Part shown: piece after piece, positions 26,188 to 35,132 of the stretch
Layout: every line of letters begins with the position of its first letter
Numbering within the stretch: the stretch's first letter is position 1
NCBI GenBank assembly: GCA_947493175.1
Contig: CANLQD010000002.1
Location: 434,001-498,000, forward strand
Reading direction: 5' to 3'
DNA from: an uncultured Flavobacteriaceae bacterium
Lineage (GTDB): Bacteria > Bacteroidota > Bacteroidia > Flavobacteriales > Flavobacteriaceae
Length of the DNA stretch: 64,000 nucleotides
Notes under the pieces: model-generated
The model's database searches: none
Told to the model about the DNA's origin: nothing
The model's input: only the letters and a program-made list of their open reading frames with translations
Translations under genes and position numbers: made by a program

Positions 26188-27195
26188 ATGAAAAAGCCCT
26201 TGGTCAGTATCCTGATTCCTTTTAAAAATACGGAAAGCTATCTTCCCGAATGCCTTCAATCCATTCTAGATCAAACGTATGACCATTGGGAGGTTCGTGC
26301 TGTGAACGATTACTCAGAGGATACAAGTATGGCCCTACTGAACAGTTTTTCCCAAAAGGACAATCGCATAAATGTCTCGCAGAATAGTGGCAAAGGAATC
26401 ATTGAGGCTCTACGTACGGCTTATGATCAAAGCCAAGGAACACTGATCACCCGAATGGATTCAGATGATATTATGACCCCAAATAAACTAGAGGTTATGG
26501 TCGATGCCCTTTTGGAAAACGGACCGGGCCATCTCGCCGTGGGGCAAGTCAAATACTTTTCCCATAGGGGTATTAGCAATGGTTATGAGCGCTATGAAAC
26601 CTGGTTAAACCAACTTACCGCAAATGGAACCAACTACAGCGAAATTTATAAGGAATGTGTGATACCTTCTCCTTGTTGGATGGTTTATCGGGAAGATTTG
26701 GATGAATGTGGTGCTTTTAAACCGAATCGGTATCCCGAAGATTATGATTTAACCTTCCGGTTTTATAAAAACAGGCTAGCTTGTATTCCATGCGACCTTT
26801 TACTACATCACTGGCGAGACTATGATACACGTACTTCCCGTACGAGCGAGCATTACGCCCAAAACTATTTTTTAGACATCAAACTTCATTATTTTTTGAA
26901 GTTGGAATATGACCACACGCGTCCATTGGCTATATGGGGCGCTGGAAACAAAGGAAAAAAAATAGCAAAAGGACTCTTGGAACAGGGCATTGATTTTCAC
27001 TGGCTATGTGACAACCCTAATAAAATAGGGAAAAACATATACGGAAAGGAAATGTTGCATTTTGAACATCTTGAGGCATTAAAATTACCGCAGAGCATTG
27101 TTACCGTAGCTAATGAGGATGCACAAAACATGATTCGTTCTTACTTTTCGCGGTTGGCACAAGAACCTATGAAAGATTATTTCTTTTTTTGTTAG
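26188..27195 (+). CDS. Family 2 glycosyltransferase with C-terminal Rossmann-like domain
   Basis: About 335 residues. The N-terminal GT-A domain (about 5-225) begins PLVSILIPFKNTESYLPECL and has the metal-binding DSDD region (MDSDDIM) and a later DYDLTFR motif. A second segment (about 248-335), starting LAIWGAGNKGKKIAKGLL, looks like a nucleotide-binding Rossmann domain, an uncommon addition in this family. It would transfer a sugar to a cell-surface glycan; donor and acceptor are unknown. The ATG at 26188 is preferred over the TTG at 26179. It stands alone after tRNA-Ser. Confidence 0.88.
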   Translation: MKKPLVSILIPFKNTESYLPECLQSILDQTYDHWEVRAVNDYSEDTSMALLNSFSQKDNRINVSQNSGKGIIEALRTAYDQSQGTLITRMDSDDIMTPNKLEVMVDALLENGPGHLAVGQVKYFSHRGISNGYERYETWLNQLTANGTNYSEIYKECVIPSPCWMVYREDLDECGAFKPNRYPEDYDLTFRFYKNRLACIPCDLLLHHWRDYDTRTSRTSEHYAQNYFLDIKLHYFLKLEYDHTRPLAIWGAGNKGKKIAKGLLEQGIDFHWLCDNPNKIGKNIYGKEMLHFEHLEALKLPQSIVTVANEDAQNMIRSYFSRLAQEPMKDYFFFC

Positions 27196-27257
27196 CAACC
27201 AGGTCAAGGGGCAATAAGCAAGCCATAAGGTTTTCCCAAATATCAAAACTTTTGGCA

Positions 27258-27285
27258 TTGAACCTTGAACTTTAAACCTTGAATT
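27258..27285 (+). repeat. Four degenerate tandem heptamers (TTGAACC type)
   Basis: The sequence reads TTGAACC, TTGAACT, TTAAACC, TTGAATT in register. Its last units overlap the -33 region of the promoter at 27264-27296, so the repeat may create or duplicate promoter boxes. Confidence 0.5.
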
Positions 27286-27296
27286 CCCTACATTTG
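27264..27296 (+). promoter_or_regulatory. Bacteroidota-type promoter of BatA-family gene
   Basis: CTTG (27264-27267), a 21-base spacer and TACATTTG (27289-27296), an exact -7 box. It lies 17 bases before the start codon at 27314. Confidence 0.55.
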
Positions 27297-27313
27297 CGCA
27301 ATCAACACAGGAA

Positions 27314-29236
27314 ATGCAGTTTAAATATCCAGAACTCCTTTGGGCCTTACTTCTTCTCCTGATTCCTATTTTTATTCACCTTTTTCAACTTCGACGGTTT
27401 CAGAAAACACCTTTTACCAACGTAAAATTTCTCAAAAGGGTCGTTTCAGAATCGCGACGTAGCAATACACTAAAAAAATGGTTGCTATTGTTAACACGAT
27501 TAGGGTTGTTAACTGCTTTGATCTTGGCATTCACCCAACCCTTTTTTGCTGAAAAGTCGGCACTGAAGAAAAAGGAAATCGTTTTTTACTTGGATGATTC
27601 TTTTAGTATGCAAGCAAAGAAAGACGGAACTACCTTATTGGAAGAGGTAGTGCAATCATTGATAAAAGCAGTACCGGAAGATGCGATATTTACCTTATTT
27701 ACAAATGAACAGGTTTTTAGACAGGTTTCGATCGAGGCTATTCAAAACCAGTTACTGACTTTGCCATACAGCCTTGAACAACTGACTTTGGAAGAGATTG
27801 GGTTAAAAGGCACCTCTATCTTTTCCGATGATCCAACGGCCGAAAAGAATTTAATCCTTCTTTCCGATTTTCAAACCAGCATGGCCCCAGTGAACAATGA
27901 TTCCGTTCCAGGGGTTCGTATACATTTGGTTCAAATGGCACCCGATCAAATAAACAACATATCGATAGACTCTGCCTATGTTTCCAATAACACATTGGAC
28001 AACAAGGAGTTAGTGACGGAACTCACGGCTACAGATGGCATTGAAAGCGTTCCGGTATCTCTTTACAACAACGATACTCTTATAGCCAAAACGGCGGCCA
28101 ATTTCGATGAGGATAAGAAGGCGCGCGTGGTTTTCACATTACCCGGGAACGAGCTTGTTAACGGAAAATTGGAAATTACCGACCCAAGTCTTACGTATGA
28201 TAATTCGCTTTATTTCAATATCAATAAAAGTGAGAAAATCAATGTCCTTTCCATTGGAAATACCTCCCATGATTTTGCAAAGCGAATCTTTACCGATGAC
28301 GAGTTTCGGTTTAATTCGTTTCCGTTACAAAACCTTAATTACAGCAATCTGGCTGCCCAAAATCTTATTATCCTCAACGAATTGCCCCGTATCCCCACCG
28401 CTCTGATTACCAATTTAAAGTCCTACACAGAAAATGGAGGGCATTTGGTCGTTATTCCTTCCATTGAAAGTGATGTAGACTCTTACAATGTGCTGTTGTC
28501 CGATTATTTTTCTTCAGCTTTGACACAAAAGGTAACAACAGAAAAAAATGTTACGGATATTGCTTTTTCGCATCCGTTATATCAAAATGTTTTTGAGAAA
28601 AAAGTTGCCAATTTTCAATACCCCAAGGTTACCAACCATTATGGACTACGTACGAACGCTCCTAAATTACTATCGTTCCAGGATGGGTTGCCTTTTCTGC
28701 GGGGCATCGGTAATTATTACATCTTTACAGCTGCTATTTCGAAGGAAAACTCCAATTTTAGCAGCTCACCCTTGATTGTTCCTACGTTTTACAATATGGC
28801 GGTTAACAGTTTAAGATTACCTCCCGTTTATACGACTATTGGCCAAAAATCCAGTTTAGATATAAACACTACCTTGCCTAAAGACCATATTCTTAAGGTA
28901 GTCAAGGACAGCTATGAATTTATCCCAATACAGCAGTCTTTGGCCAATAAAGTGTCGATTTCTTTCAATGGGGAATTGAAAGAAGATGGTATTTATAATA
29001 TAAAAAAAGACGACACCGTATTAAGCAATTTAAGCTTCAACTATCCAAGAGTTGAGAGTAACCTTACTTACATGCGCATAGATCAAATACAGGCCGCTAC
29101 GCAAGCGGCATCGGTTACGGCCCTATTCGATACTATGGAAAAAGATAACCGTGTCACCGAGCTTTGGAAATGGTTTGTTATTTTAGCACTGCTTTTGTTA
29201 TTGGCGGAAATTTTGATTCAAAAATTTGTTCGGTGA
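27314..29236 (+). CDS. BatA-domain membrane protein with VWA-like region
   Basis: A 640-residue protein starting with the BatA (aerotolerance N-terminal) domain: MQFKYPELLWALLLLLIPIFIHLF then RRFQKTPFTNVKFL, with a second helix at about 57-77. A VWA-like segment follows (EIVFYLDDSFSM, about 95-106, where DxSxS is the usual metal site). The rest is a large, presumably periplasmic region, ending in a C-terminal transmembrane helix (about 615-635). Such proteins in Bacteroidota have no settled role; a link to envelope integrity is assumed. It precedes the dihydroorotase-like gene, a common neighbour order in the group as far as I recall. Confidence 0.8.
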   Translation: MQFKYPELLWALLLLLIPIFIHLFQLRRFQKTPFTNVKFLKRVVSESRRSNTLKKWLLLLTRLGLLTALILAFTQPFFAEKSALKKKEIVFYLDDSFSMQAKKDGTTLLEEVVQSLIKAVPEDAIFTLFTNEQVFRQVSIEAIQNQLLTLPYSLEQLTLEEIGLKGTSIFSDDPTAEKNLILLSDFQTSMAPVNNDSVPGVRIHLVQMAPDQINNISIDSAYVSNNTLDNKELVTELTATDGIESVPVSLYNNDTLIAKTAANFDEDKKARVVFTLPGNELVNGKLEITDPSLTYDNSLYFNINKSEKINVLSIGNTSHDFAKRIFTDDEFRFNSFPLQNLNYSNLAAQNLIILNELPRIPTALITNLKSYTENGGHLVVIPSIESDVDSYNVLLSDYFSSALTQKVTTEKNVTDIAFSHPLYQNVFEKKVANFQYPKVTNHYGLRTNAPKLLSFQDGLPFLRGIGNYYIFTAAISKENSNFSSSPLIVPTFYNMAVNSLRLPPVYTTIGQKSSLDINTTLPKDHILKVVKDSYEFIPIQQSLANKVSISFNGELKEDGIYNIKKDDTVLSNLSFNYPRVESNLTYMRIDQIQAATQAASVTALFDTMEKDNRVTELWKWFVILALLLLLAEILIQKFVR

Positions 29237-29321
29237 TGCGTATGGTCGTCAGGAATTTATTTTTTCAAGTACGGAAAAAACAAACTAAAAGTTTATTACA
29301 GGATAGCCTTATTGAGACACA

Positions 29322-30575
29322 ATGAATCTACTTTTAAAATCTGCCATAATAGTACATCCTACCGATGGAAAACTTCACCGTAAAAAACGGGATATCCTAA
29401 TTAAAAAAGGACGTATTGAAAAGATTGCAGCGAAAATCGCCCCAGAGAGTGGTACCAAGGTAATAACATTTAAAAATTTACATGTTTCCATTGGCTGGTT
29501 CGATAGCGGTGTCTGTTTTGGAGAGCCAGGTTATGAGGAGAGAGAAACCATTGCCAACGGACTTTTCACTGCGGCGAAGAGCGGTTTTACCGATGTTATC
29601 CTCAATTCGGATACTCATCCGGTACCGGATAGCAGTTCCGATATTGTTTTCTTAAAGAATGTAGCAGAATCCCAAGCTACCAATCTATACCCATTGGGCA
29701 CCCTTACAAGCCTTGCCCATGGCGAAAGCCTTGCAGAGCTCTATGATATGAAGCAATCCGGGGCCGTTGGTTTTTACGATTACCAAAGCCCCATTAAGAA
29801 TTCGAACCTCTTAAAAATTGCACTGCAGTATTGTCAAAATTTTGATGGTCTGGTATACTCTTTCCCTTTAGATATGCAAATTGCAGGAAAGGGTGTTGTA
29901 AACGAAGGTCCTGCTGCCATGAAATTGGGGCTCAAGGGAATACCTGCATTGTCAGAAGAACTACAAATTGCTCGGGATCTGTATATCCTGGAATATGCGG
30001 GAGGGCGTTTGCATATTCCTACGATTACAACGGCCGGGGCCGTAAAGCTAATTTCTGAAGCAAAAAAGAAAGGACTTGATGTGAGTTGTAGCGTAGCAAT
30101 TCATCACCTTTGGTTTACCGATGAAGTATTAGAGGGGTTCGATACCAACTTTAAGGTGCTTCCCCCCTTGCGAAATAAAACAGATATCAAGGCACTCTTA
30201 AAAGGTGTTAAGGATGGTGTGGTCGACTTTGTAACTACGGATCACTCCCCCATGGATATAGAACAAAAACGAGTAGAATTCGACAATGCTGCCTTCGGGA
30301 CACTAGGTCTGGAAAGTGCCTTTGGGGTTCTTCAACAACTTTTTGATTTGGACCAAACCATTTCAATACTGACAAGGGGAAGGGAACGCTTTGGCATACC
30401 CTTATCGGCTTTAAAACCCGGTGAGATGGCAAACCTATGTTTATTTGACCCCACTACCGAAATTACCTTGAAGAAGGACTCGTTATATAGTACTTCCAAG
30501 AACAACGCGTTTGAGGGGACCCTTCTAAAAGGCTCGGTTCACGGAATTATCAATGGCGAACAAATACTAATTTAA
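29322..30575 (+). CDS. Dihydroorotase-like protein lacking the metal-binding HxH motif
   Basis: A 417-residue amidohydrolase-fold protein that aligns along its length with class I dihydroorotase (pyrimidine synthesis): GFID..GEPGYEERETIANG near residues 58-80, the IARDLYILEYAGGRLHI segment, HHLWFTDEVL, and TTDHSPMDIEQK (about 305-316). However the HxH that should bind zinc reads FDSGVC (near 61-66) and the second His of the H-x-x-H segment is replaced (LHIPTITT). It is therefore probably non-catalytic, perhaps a structural partner of aspartate carbamoyltransferase, as known for inactive dihydroorotase subunits in some bacteria. An active PyrC should exist elsewhere. Confidence 0.85.
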   Translation: MNLLLKSAIIVHPTDGKLHRKKRDILIKKGRIEKIAAKIAPESGTKVITFKNLHVSIGWFDSGVCFGEPGYEERETIANGLFTAAKSGFTDVILNSDTHPVPDSSSDIVFLKNVAESQATNLYPLGTLTSLAHGESLAELYDMKQSGAVGFYDYQSPIKNSNLLKIALQYCQNFDGLVYSFPLDMQIAGKGVVNEGPAAMKLGLKGIPALSEELQIARDLYILEYAGGRLHIPTITTAGAVKLISEAKKKGLDVSCSVAIHHLWFTDEVLEGFDTNFKVLPPLRNKTDIKALLKGVKDGVVDFVTTDHSPMDIEQKRVEFDNAAFGTLGLESAFGVLQQLFDLDQTISILTRGRERFGIPLSALKPGEMANLCLFDPTTEITLKKDSLYSTSKNNAFEGTLLKGSVHGIINGEQILI

Positions 30576-30617
30576 TTTTTTTTGAGTTTAATTAATATTC
30601 AACCTAAATTCTACATT

Positions 30618-30935
30618 ATGGAACAAAGTACAATTGATGAAGGAAAAACCATGGCGATTATCAGCTATATTACGTTAATAGGGCTTATTGTCGCTTACTT
30701 CATGAACAATAGTAAAAAGAATGAGTTTGCCAGTTTTCACATTGGTCAATCACTTCGAGTGTTTATATTAAGTATTATCATCGGAGTTGTAGTCAATATC
30801 TTGGTGTCGGTTACCGGTATGGGCGTTTTATCTTTTCTAAGTTATATTCCTTTAGTTCTTTTAATTTTAGGAATTATCAATGCTGTTAATGGAAAAGCCG
30901 AGCCACTTCCTATTATTGGTACTATTGGAGGATAA
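30618..30935 (+). CDS. DUF4870-family small membrane protein
   Basis: A 105-residue protein with three predicted helices. The N-terminal EGKTMAIISYITLIGLIVAYFMN followed by NEFASFHIGQSLRVF is the DUF4870/TMEM-like pattern (KE..FARFHARQ). Function unknown. The ATG at 30618 is preferred; the longer frame starting at 30582 has no signal for it. It is paralogous to the next small gene (31022-31345). Confidence 0.8.
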   Translation: MEQSTIDEGKTMAIISYITLIGLIVAYFMNNSKKNEFASFHIGQSLRVFILSIIIGVVVNILVSVTGMGVLSFLSYIPLVLLILGIINAVNGKAEPLPIIGTIGG

Positions 30936-30953
30936 AAATCATATCATACAAAT

Positions 30954-30988
30954 AAAAAAGAGGCCATCTTTTGAGGCCTCTTTTTTTT
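30954..30988 (+). terminator. Strong terminator overlapping the next promoter
   Basis: A perfect 12-bp stem (AAAAAAGAGGCC, 30954-30965; GGCCTCTTTTTT, 30975-30986) with a 9-base loop and eight T in a row. The end of its T-run also supplies the TTTG -33 box (30986-30989) of the following promoter. Confidence 0.88.
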
Positions 30989-31017
30989 GTTCAATACCCA
31001 AGGTTCTCCTAACTTTG
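30986..31017 (+). promoter_or_regulatory. Consensus Bacteroidota promoter, near-leaderless transcript
   Basis: TTTG (30986-30989), a 20-base spacer and TAACTTTG (31010-31017): both boxes and spacing match the Bacteroidota consensus. The ATG at 31022 is only 4 bases beyond the -7 box, so the mRNA should have almost no leader. Confidence 0.68.
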
Positions 31018-31021
31018 AACC

Positions 31022-31345
31022 ATGAACACTGAAAAAGAAGGAAAAACAACGGCAATCGTTGCTTACCTTACCATGGTAGGGGCATTGATTGCCATGAGTA
31101 TGAATTCGGACCCAAAACATGATTTTGCCCGTTTTCACACCCGCCAAGCCTTTGGTTTACACCTTTTTTTCCTTGGCTTTGCCCTATTTCTAAGTCAATG
31201 GTTCAATGCGTATGCCTGGTATGGGCTCTATATATGCTATATTGTACTCTGGGGATACGGGTTCATTGGGGCTTTAACCGACAAAACCAACCCCGTGCCT
31301 GTATTGGGCCCCTACTTTCAAAAATGGTTTACTTTCATCCAATAG
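31022..31345 (+). CDS. DUF4870-family small membrane protein (paralogue)
   Basis: A 107-residue protein with EKEGKTTAIVAYLTMVGALIAMSMN and DPKHDFARFHTRQAFGLHLF, the same pattern as the gene at 30618, plus two further helices rich in aromatic residues. The two lie in tandem, so they probably come from duplication. The stop is followed after one base by the ATG of the esterase gene, so those two form an operon. Function unknown. Confidence 0.8.
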   Translation: MNTEKEGKTTAIVAYLTMVGALIAMSMNSDPKHDFARFHTRQAFGLHLFFLGFALFLSQWFNAYAWYGLYICYIVLWGYGFIGALTDKTNPVPVLGPYFQKWFTFIQ

Positions 31346-31346
31346 C

Positions 31347-32006
31347 ATGACCACGGCACCTTTGTCTTTAGAACACCTTATTAAACCCTCATCGTTGACC
31401 GAAGGAAAGTCTCCTGTTATTTTTCTTTTTCATGGCTACGGAAGCAACGAAGAAGATCTCTTTTCATTCGCATCCGAACTGCCACCAGAGTATGCAGTTA
31501 TCGCAGCCCGTGCTCCCTACCCTTTAGAGCCTTTTGGGTATGCATGGTATGCCATTAATTTTGATGCGCAAAATGGTAAGTGGAGCGACGACGAACAAGC
31601 CAAGGGTTCTAGGGAAAGGATTGTGTCATTTATTGATGAAGCTTGCGACGCGTACCATTTGGATAGTGGTAACGTCACCTTGCTCGGTTTCAGCCAAGGT
31701 ACCATCCTTAGTTATGCGGTTGCCCTTTCTTACCCCGAAAAAATAAAAAATGTCATTGGCCTTAGCGGTTATATCAACAGAGGAATTTTAGCCGACCACT
31801 ATAAAGAAAAGGACCATAGCAAATTACATGTGTATGCGTCTCATGGTCAGGTAGATCAGGTGATACCACCAGAATGGGCACAACGCATCCCACCTATTTT
31901 AAATGAATTGGGAATTTCCCATGTGTATGAGGAGTTTCCCATTGGTCATGGGGTATCACCGCAGAATTTTCATTCTTTTAAAAATTGGTTGGTACAAAAC
32001 GGTTAA
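31347..32006 (+). CDS. Phospholipase/carboxylesterase family alpha/beta hydrolase
   Basis: A 219-residue serine hydrolase of the phospholipase/carboxylesterase family (acyl-protein thioesterase-like). It has the oxyanion region FLFHGYGSNEEDL, the nucleophile elbow GFSQGT (Ser about 115), the Asp in HGQVDQVIP and the catalytic His in IGHGVSPQNF. It starts 2 bases after the DUF4870 stop. Substrate unknown; short-chain ester hydrolysis is typical of the family. Confidence 0.9.
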   Translation: MTTAPLSLEHLIKPSSLTEGKSPVIFLFHGYGSNEEDLFSFASELPPEYAVIAARAPYPLEPFGYAWYAINFDAQNGKWSDDEQAKGSRERIVSFIDEACDAYHLDSGNVTLLGFSQGTILSYAVALSYPEKIKNVIGLSGYINRGILADHYKEKDHSKLHVYASHGQVDQVIPPEWAQRIPPILNELGISHVYEEFPIGHGVSPQNFHSFKNWLVQNG

Positions 32007-32026
32007 TAGCCTCCAATTTCAAAAGC

Positions 32027-32521
32027 CTAGTTACTTCTCGTATACAAAAGATGGTCCATAAGGGTAAAGTCAACGCCCAAATCGTCTTTAAGTTCGTAGT
32101 TGATCAAGAGTTCCCCCCAATACTTACCATCGGAGAAATCTGCAATAATCCATTTATGGTTCAGTAATTTAATCTTGTTTATTTTAAAATCACTCTCCAT
32201 ACCTTCATACGGAATCAAAGGATTATCTCCCGTACTTTCATTGGTTTCCAAAAGTTTGTCTGCAATATAACGAGATGGGTTTTCTAAATTCAGGTGGTCA
32301 TAATACGCCAGCGCATCATCATTATTCTCCAACGAAAAATACTGCATATCGAGTAGCTTTAGCTGTGAATTTTGTACTGAATCCTTTAATTCAACAACTT
32401 CAGTTTCCAAGTTTTGGATTTTTTCATCTTTTACCTTTGCCATGTTACCACCGCTTACAAAGAGATAAAGGCCAATCAAAGCGGCGAAAACGAATAGGTA
32501 TAAAAAAAGCTTGTTTTTCAA
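32027..32521 (-). CDS. Membrane-anchored protein of unknown function
   Basis: A 164-residue protein with an N-terminal helix (KLFLYLFVFAALIGLYLFVS, about 4-23), then a predicted coiled coil (KVKDEKIQNLETEVVELKDSV, about 29-50) and a soluble C-terminal domain containing NHKWIIADFSDGKYWGELLINYEL. I do not recognise the family. It converges on the esterase gene with a 20-base gap. A 17-bp palindrome (32608-32624) lies about 90 bases before its start. Confidence 0.7.
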   Translation of the reverse strand: MKNKLFLYLFVFAALIGLYLFVSGGNMAKVKDEKIQNLETEVVELKDSVQNSQLKLLDMQYFSLENNDDALAYYDHLNLENPSRYIADKLLETNESTGDNPLIPYEGMESDFKINKIKLLNHKWIIADFSDGKYWGELLINYELKDDLGVDFTLMDHLLYTRSN

Positions 32522-32607
32522 AATATATATTGTTTGTTAGTGAAATCTTCCTGAATTCCCGGAATTGAAGAGCCGTTACTACTTTTTACAATTAAACGAT
32601 ATTTAGT

Positions 32608-32624
32608 TATGCATAGTATGCATA
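32608..32624. promoter_or_regulatory. 17-bp palindrome, candidate operator
   Basis: TATGCATA, G, TATGCATA is a perfect symmetric sequence and a direct repeat at once. It lies in the spacer between two minus-strand genes, about 87 bases before the start at 32521. Confidence 0.3.
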
Positions 32625-32676
32625 TCATTTGAAAGTTTAGCCGCGATTTGATGATGTTGAACCGCCTCTTTTGCAT

Positions 32677-33453
32677 TTATATCTCTACCACCAAATTATC
32701 ATAGGCGAGATGCACATTTTCGGGCAACCGCGCTTCCACTTCGTCATGAAATCCCAACAAATGGCTGATATGGGTAAAATAAGCCTTGCCCGGCTGTACC
32801 TTCTCCACAAAATCCAAGGCTTCCTGAAGGTTAAAATGAGAATGATGCGGTTCTTCCCGAAGTGCGTTTACGACCAATACTTCCGTATTTATTATTTTTT
32901 TCAACTGGTCTTCCTCCATAGTTTTGATATCGGTAAGGTAGGTAAATCCACCGATCCGATAACCAAAGACCTGTAACCGGTTATGATAGGCCTCAATGGG
33001 AATCGCCATGGTATTACCAATTTTGAACGATACATCTTTCGCAATGGTATTGATAGATACAGCCGGAGCTCCAGGATATCGATTTTCGTCCGCAAAAATA
33101 TAATCGAACCGTTTTTTCAACGCTTTCACAACACGCTCATGTGCAAAAATGGGGATATCTCCTTGTCGAAAAAAAAAAGGTCGAATATCGTCAATACCTG
33201 CAGTGTGGTCGGCATGTTCATGTGTAAAGAGAATACCATCTAATTTAGTCACATGATTTGCGAGCATTTGCTGTCTGAAATCAGGGCCACAATCGATAAC
33301 AAAGTTATAAGCTTCCCAAGACATTAAAACGGAGACACGAAGCCTTTTGTCTTTGGGGTTCGTACTAAGACATACGGGGTGGGTGCTCCCGATAACGGGT
33401 ACCCCTTGAGAGGTTCCGGTACCTAAAAAAGTAATTTTTAAGCCAGCCTTCAT
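32677..33453 (-). CDS. MBL-fold metallo-hydrolase (PhnP-like)
   Basis: A 258-residue metallo-beta-lactamase-fold protein. It has FLGTGTSQGVPVIG (residues 9-22), metal ligands THEHADHTAGI (about 76-86), a third His near FTHISHLLGFH and a fourth in ENVHLAYD. FLGTGTSQG and the CLSTNPKDKRLR segment are close to PhnP (5-phospho-ribosyl 1,2-cyclic phosphodiesterase) and to RNase Z relatives. Substrate is not certain; no phosphonate genes adjoin it. Confidence 0.88.
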   Translation of the reverse strand: MKAGLKITFLGTGTSQGVPVIGSTHPVCLSTNPKDKRLRVSVLMSWEAYNFVIDCGPDFRQQMLANHVTKLDGILFTHEHADHTAGIDDIRPFFFRQGDIPIFAHERVVKALKKRFDYIFADENRYPGAPAVSINTIAKDVSFKIGNTMAIPIEAYHNRLQVFGYRIGGFTYLTDIKTMEEDQLKKIINTEVLVVNALREEPHHSHFNLQEALDFVEKVQPGKAYFTHISHLLGFHDEVEARLPENVHLAYDNLVVEI

Positions 33454-33602
33454 TGTGTGTCAAATTTATAACATAATTAGTTAAAAGATGCCTTGAACTT
33501 CTTAACTTTGTTAGCAGAACACGGTTTATAATGCTTTTCGTAAAGTGAGTTTAGCATGAAAGATACCCTTCTGAAAACGGTACTAATAGCAAAATCCAAC
33601 CA

Positions 33603-35084
33603 ATGGCTTCAGTTCTAAAAAGAGATCCCTCATTTGAGAATATCCCCTCTATCAAGGCAAAAACCCTTCGAATTAACCTGAATCCGGATATCTACGGAAC
33701 TTTTGCCGAAATCGGCGCAGGACAGGAGACCGCAAGACATTTTTTTAGGTCCGGTGGCGCTTCTGGTACCATTGCCAAAGCAATGAGTGCTTATGACAAG
33801 GACTTTAGCGACGCTATTTACGGAGTGGAAACCGATGGTCGCTATGTCACCCAGCCCAGATTAAAAAGAATGTTGGCCCACGAGATGAACTTGATGGAAG
33901 AACGGATCAGTAGAGATCAACATCCTGAAAGATTGTTCTTTTCCTATGCCAATACAGTTGCTACGATTGATTTTTCGAAACGATATAAGGGACATGGCTG
34001 GGTCGGAATCCGATTTCAACTAGAACCGGGACAAAAGGAATTCGATGAAATAATATTGCACATACGTTTTAAACAAAATGAAGCCCGGTTACAACAGGAA
34101 ACACTGGGAACGGTGGGTGTAAACCTTATTTACGGAGCGTTTTACAAATATGACAAGCCACGGAAGTTGTTACGCTATCTGTACGACCATATCGACAAGG
34201 ATACCATTGAAATCGATATGGTGAATTTTTCAGGCCCAAACTTCAAAGATGTAGATAATCGTCTAATGAGCCTACAGTTAATTCGAAACGATATGACCGA
34301 TGCGGTTATGTTTGGTCCTGATGGCAACAACCTTTTACCGGCGGCCGAATTGTATAAGAAAAACATCTTGGCACTTCGAGGTAGTTTTAGGCCCGTAACG
34401 AAGGTAAATACCGATATGTTCCATAAGTCCTACGATATATTTATTCGGGACGCTTCGGTAGACCAGGAAAAAACGATCATCATATTTGAAATTACCCTTA
34501 GTAATCTAAAGGCATCCGGGGAAATAGACGAGCAGGATTTCATGGATAGAGCAGAACTCTTATGCTCTTTGGGACAAACCGTGATGATCTCCAAATTTCA
34601 AGAGTATTATAAGCTGGTCGAATATTTCAATAACTATACCAAGGCCAAAATTGGTTTGACCATGGGAGTCAATAACCTTGTAGATATTTTTGATGAAAAA
34701 TATTATCGTCAGTTGAGCGGTGGTATCTTGGAAGCATTTGGAAAACTCTTCTTTAAAGACCTTCAGGTGTACCTATACCCCATGAAGAATGCAGAGACCG
34801 GGCAAATCATGACGAGTAACAATGTAAAGGTGCATCCCCGGATGAAAGAACTTTACAAGTTCTTTAAATATAATGGCAAGGTGATGGACATTATCGACTA
34901 CGATCCAGAAATCATGCATATTTTTTCGAGAGATGTACTCAAGAAAATCATGAATCATGAAGAAGGATGGGAAGAAATGTTACCCGAAGGAATTGCCGAG
35001 ATGATCAAAAGCAAGAAATTGTTTACAAGAAAACAGCTGCCAGAGCATGTAGCCAAAACAGAAAAAGAGAAAGCCGCTAAATAA
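33603..35084 (+). CDS. Conserved 493-aa protein of unknown function
   Basis: A 493-residue soluble protein without signal peptide or membrane helix. N-terminal part contains IKAKTLRINLNPDIYGTFAEIGAGQETARHFF and GGASGTIAKAMSAYD, with a repeated-looking phosphate-loop feel but no clear Walker motif. Later parts include TILEITLSNLKASGE-type strands and a C-terminal charged tail (KEKAAK). I do not recognise a family and assign no activity; homologues in databases may carry conflicting names. It is a single gene; a -7-like box TAACTTTG lies at 33503-33510 but with no good -33. Confidence 0.75.
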   Translation: MASVLKRDPSFENIPSIKAKTLRINLNPDIYGTFAEIGAGQETARHFFRSGGASGTIAKAMSAYDKDFSDAIYGVETDGRYVTQPRLKRMLAHEMNLMEERISRDQHPERLFFSYANTVATIDFSKRYKGHGWVGIRFQLEPGQKEFDEIILHIRFKQNEARLQQETLGTVGVNLIYGAFYKYDKPRKLLRYLYDHIDKDTIEIDMVNFSGPNFKDVDNRLMSLQLIRNDMTDAVMFGPDGNNLLPAAELYKKNILALRGSFRPVTKVNTDMFHKSYDIFIRDASVDQEKTIIIFEITLSNLKASGEIDEQDFMDRAELLCSLGQTVMISKFQEYYKLVEYFNNYTKAKIGLTMGVNNLVDIFDEKYYRQLSGGILEAFGKLFFKDLQVYLYPMKNAETGQIMTSNNVKVHPRMKELYKFFKYNGKVMDIIDYDPEIMHIFSRDVLKKIMNHEEGWEEMLPEGIAEMIKSKKLFTRKQLPEHVAKTEKEKAAK

Positions 35085-35132
35085 ACAGATACTTGTCTAT
35101 TGCGGCTTACCTATGTCAAAAATAAATATCTA

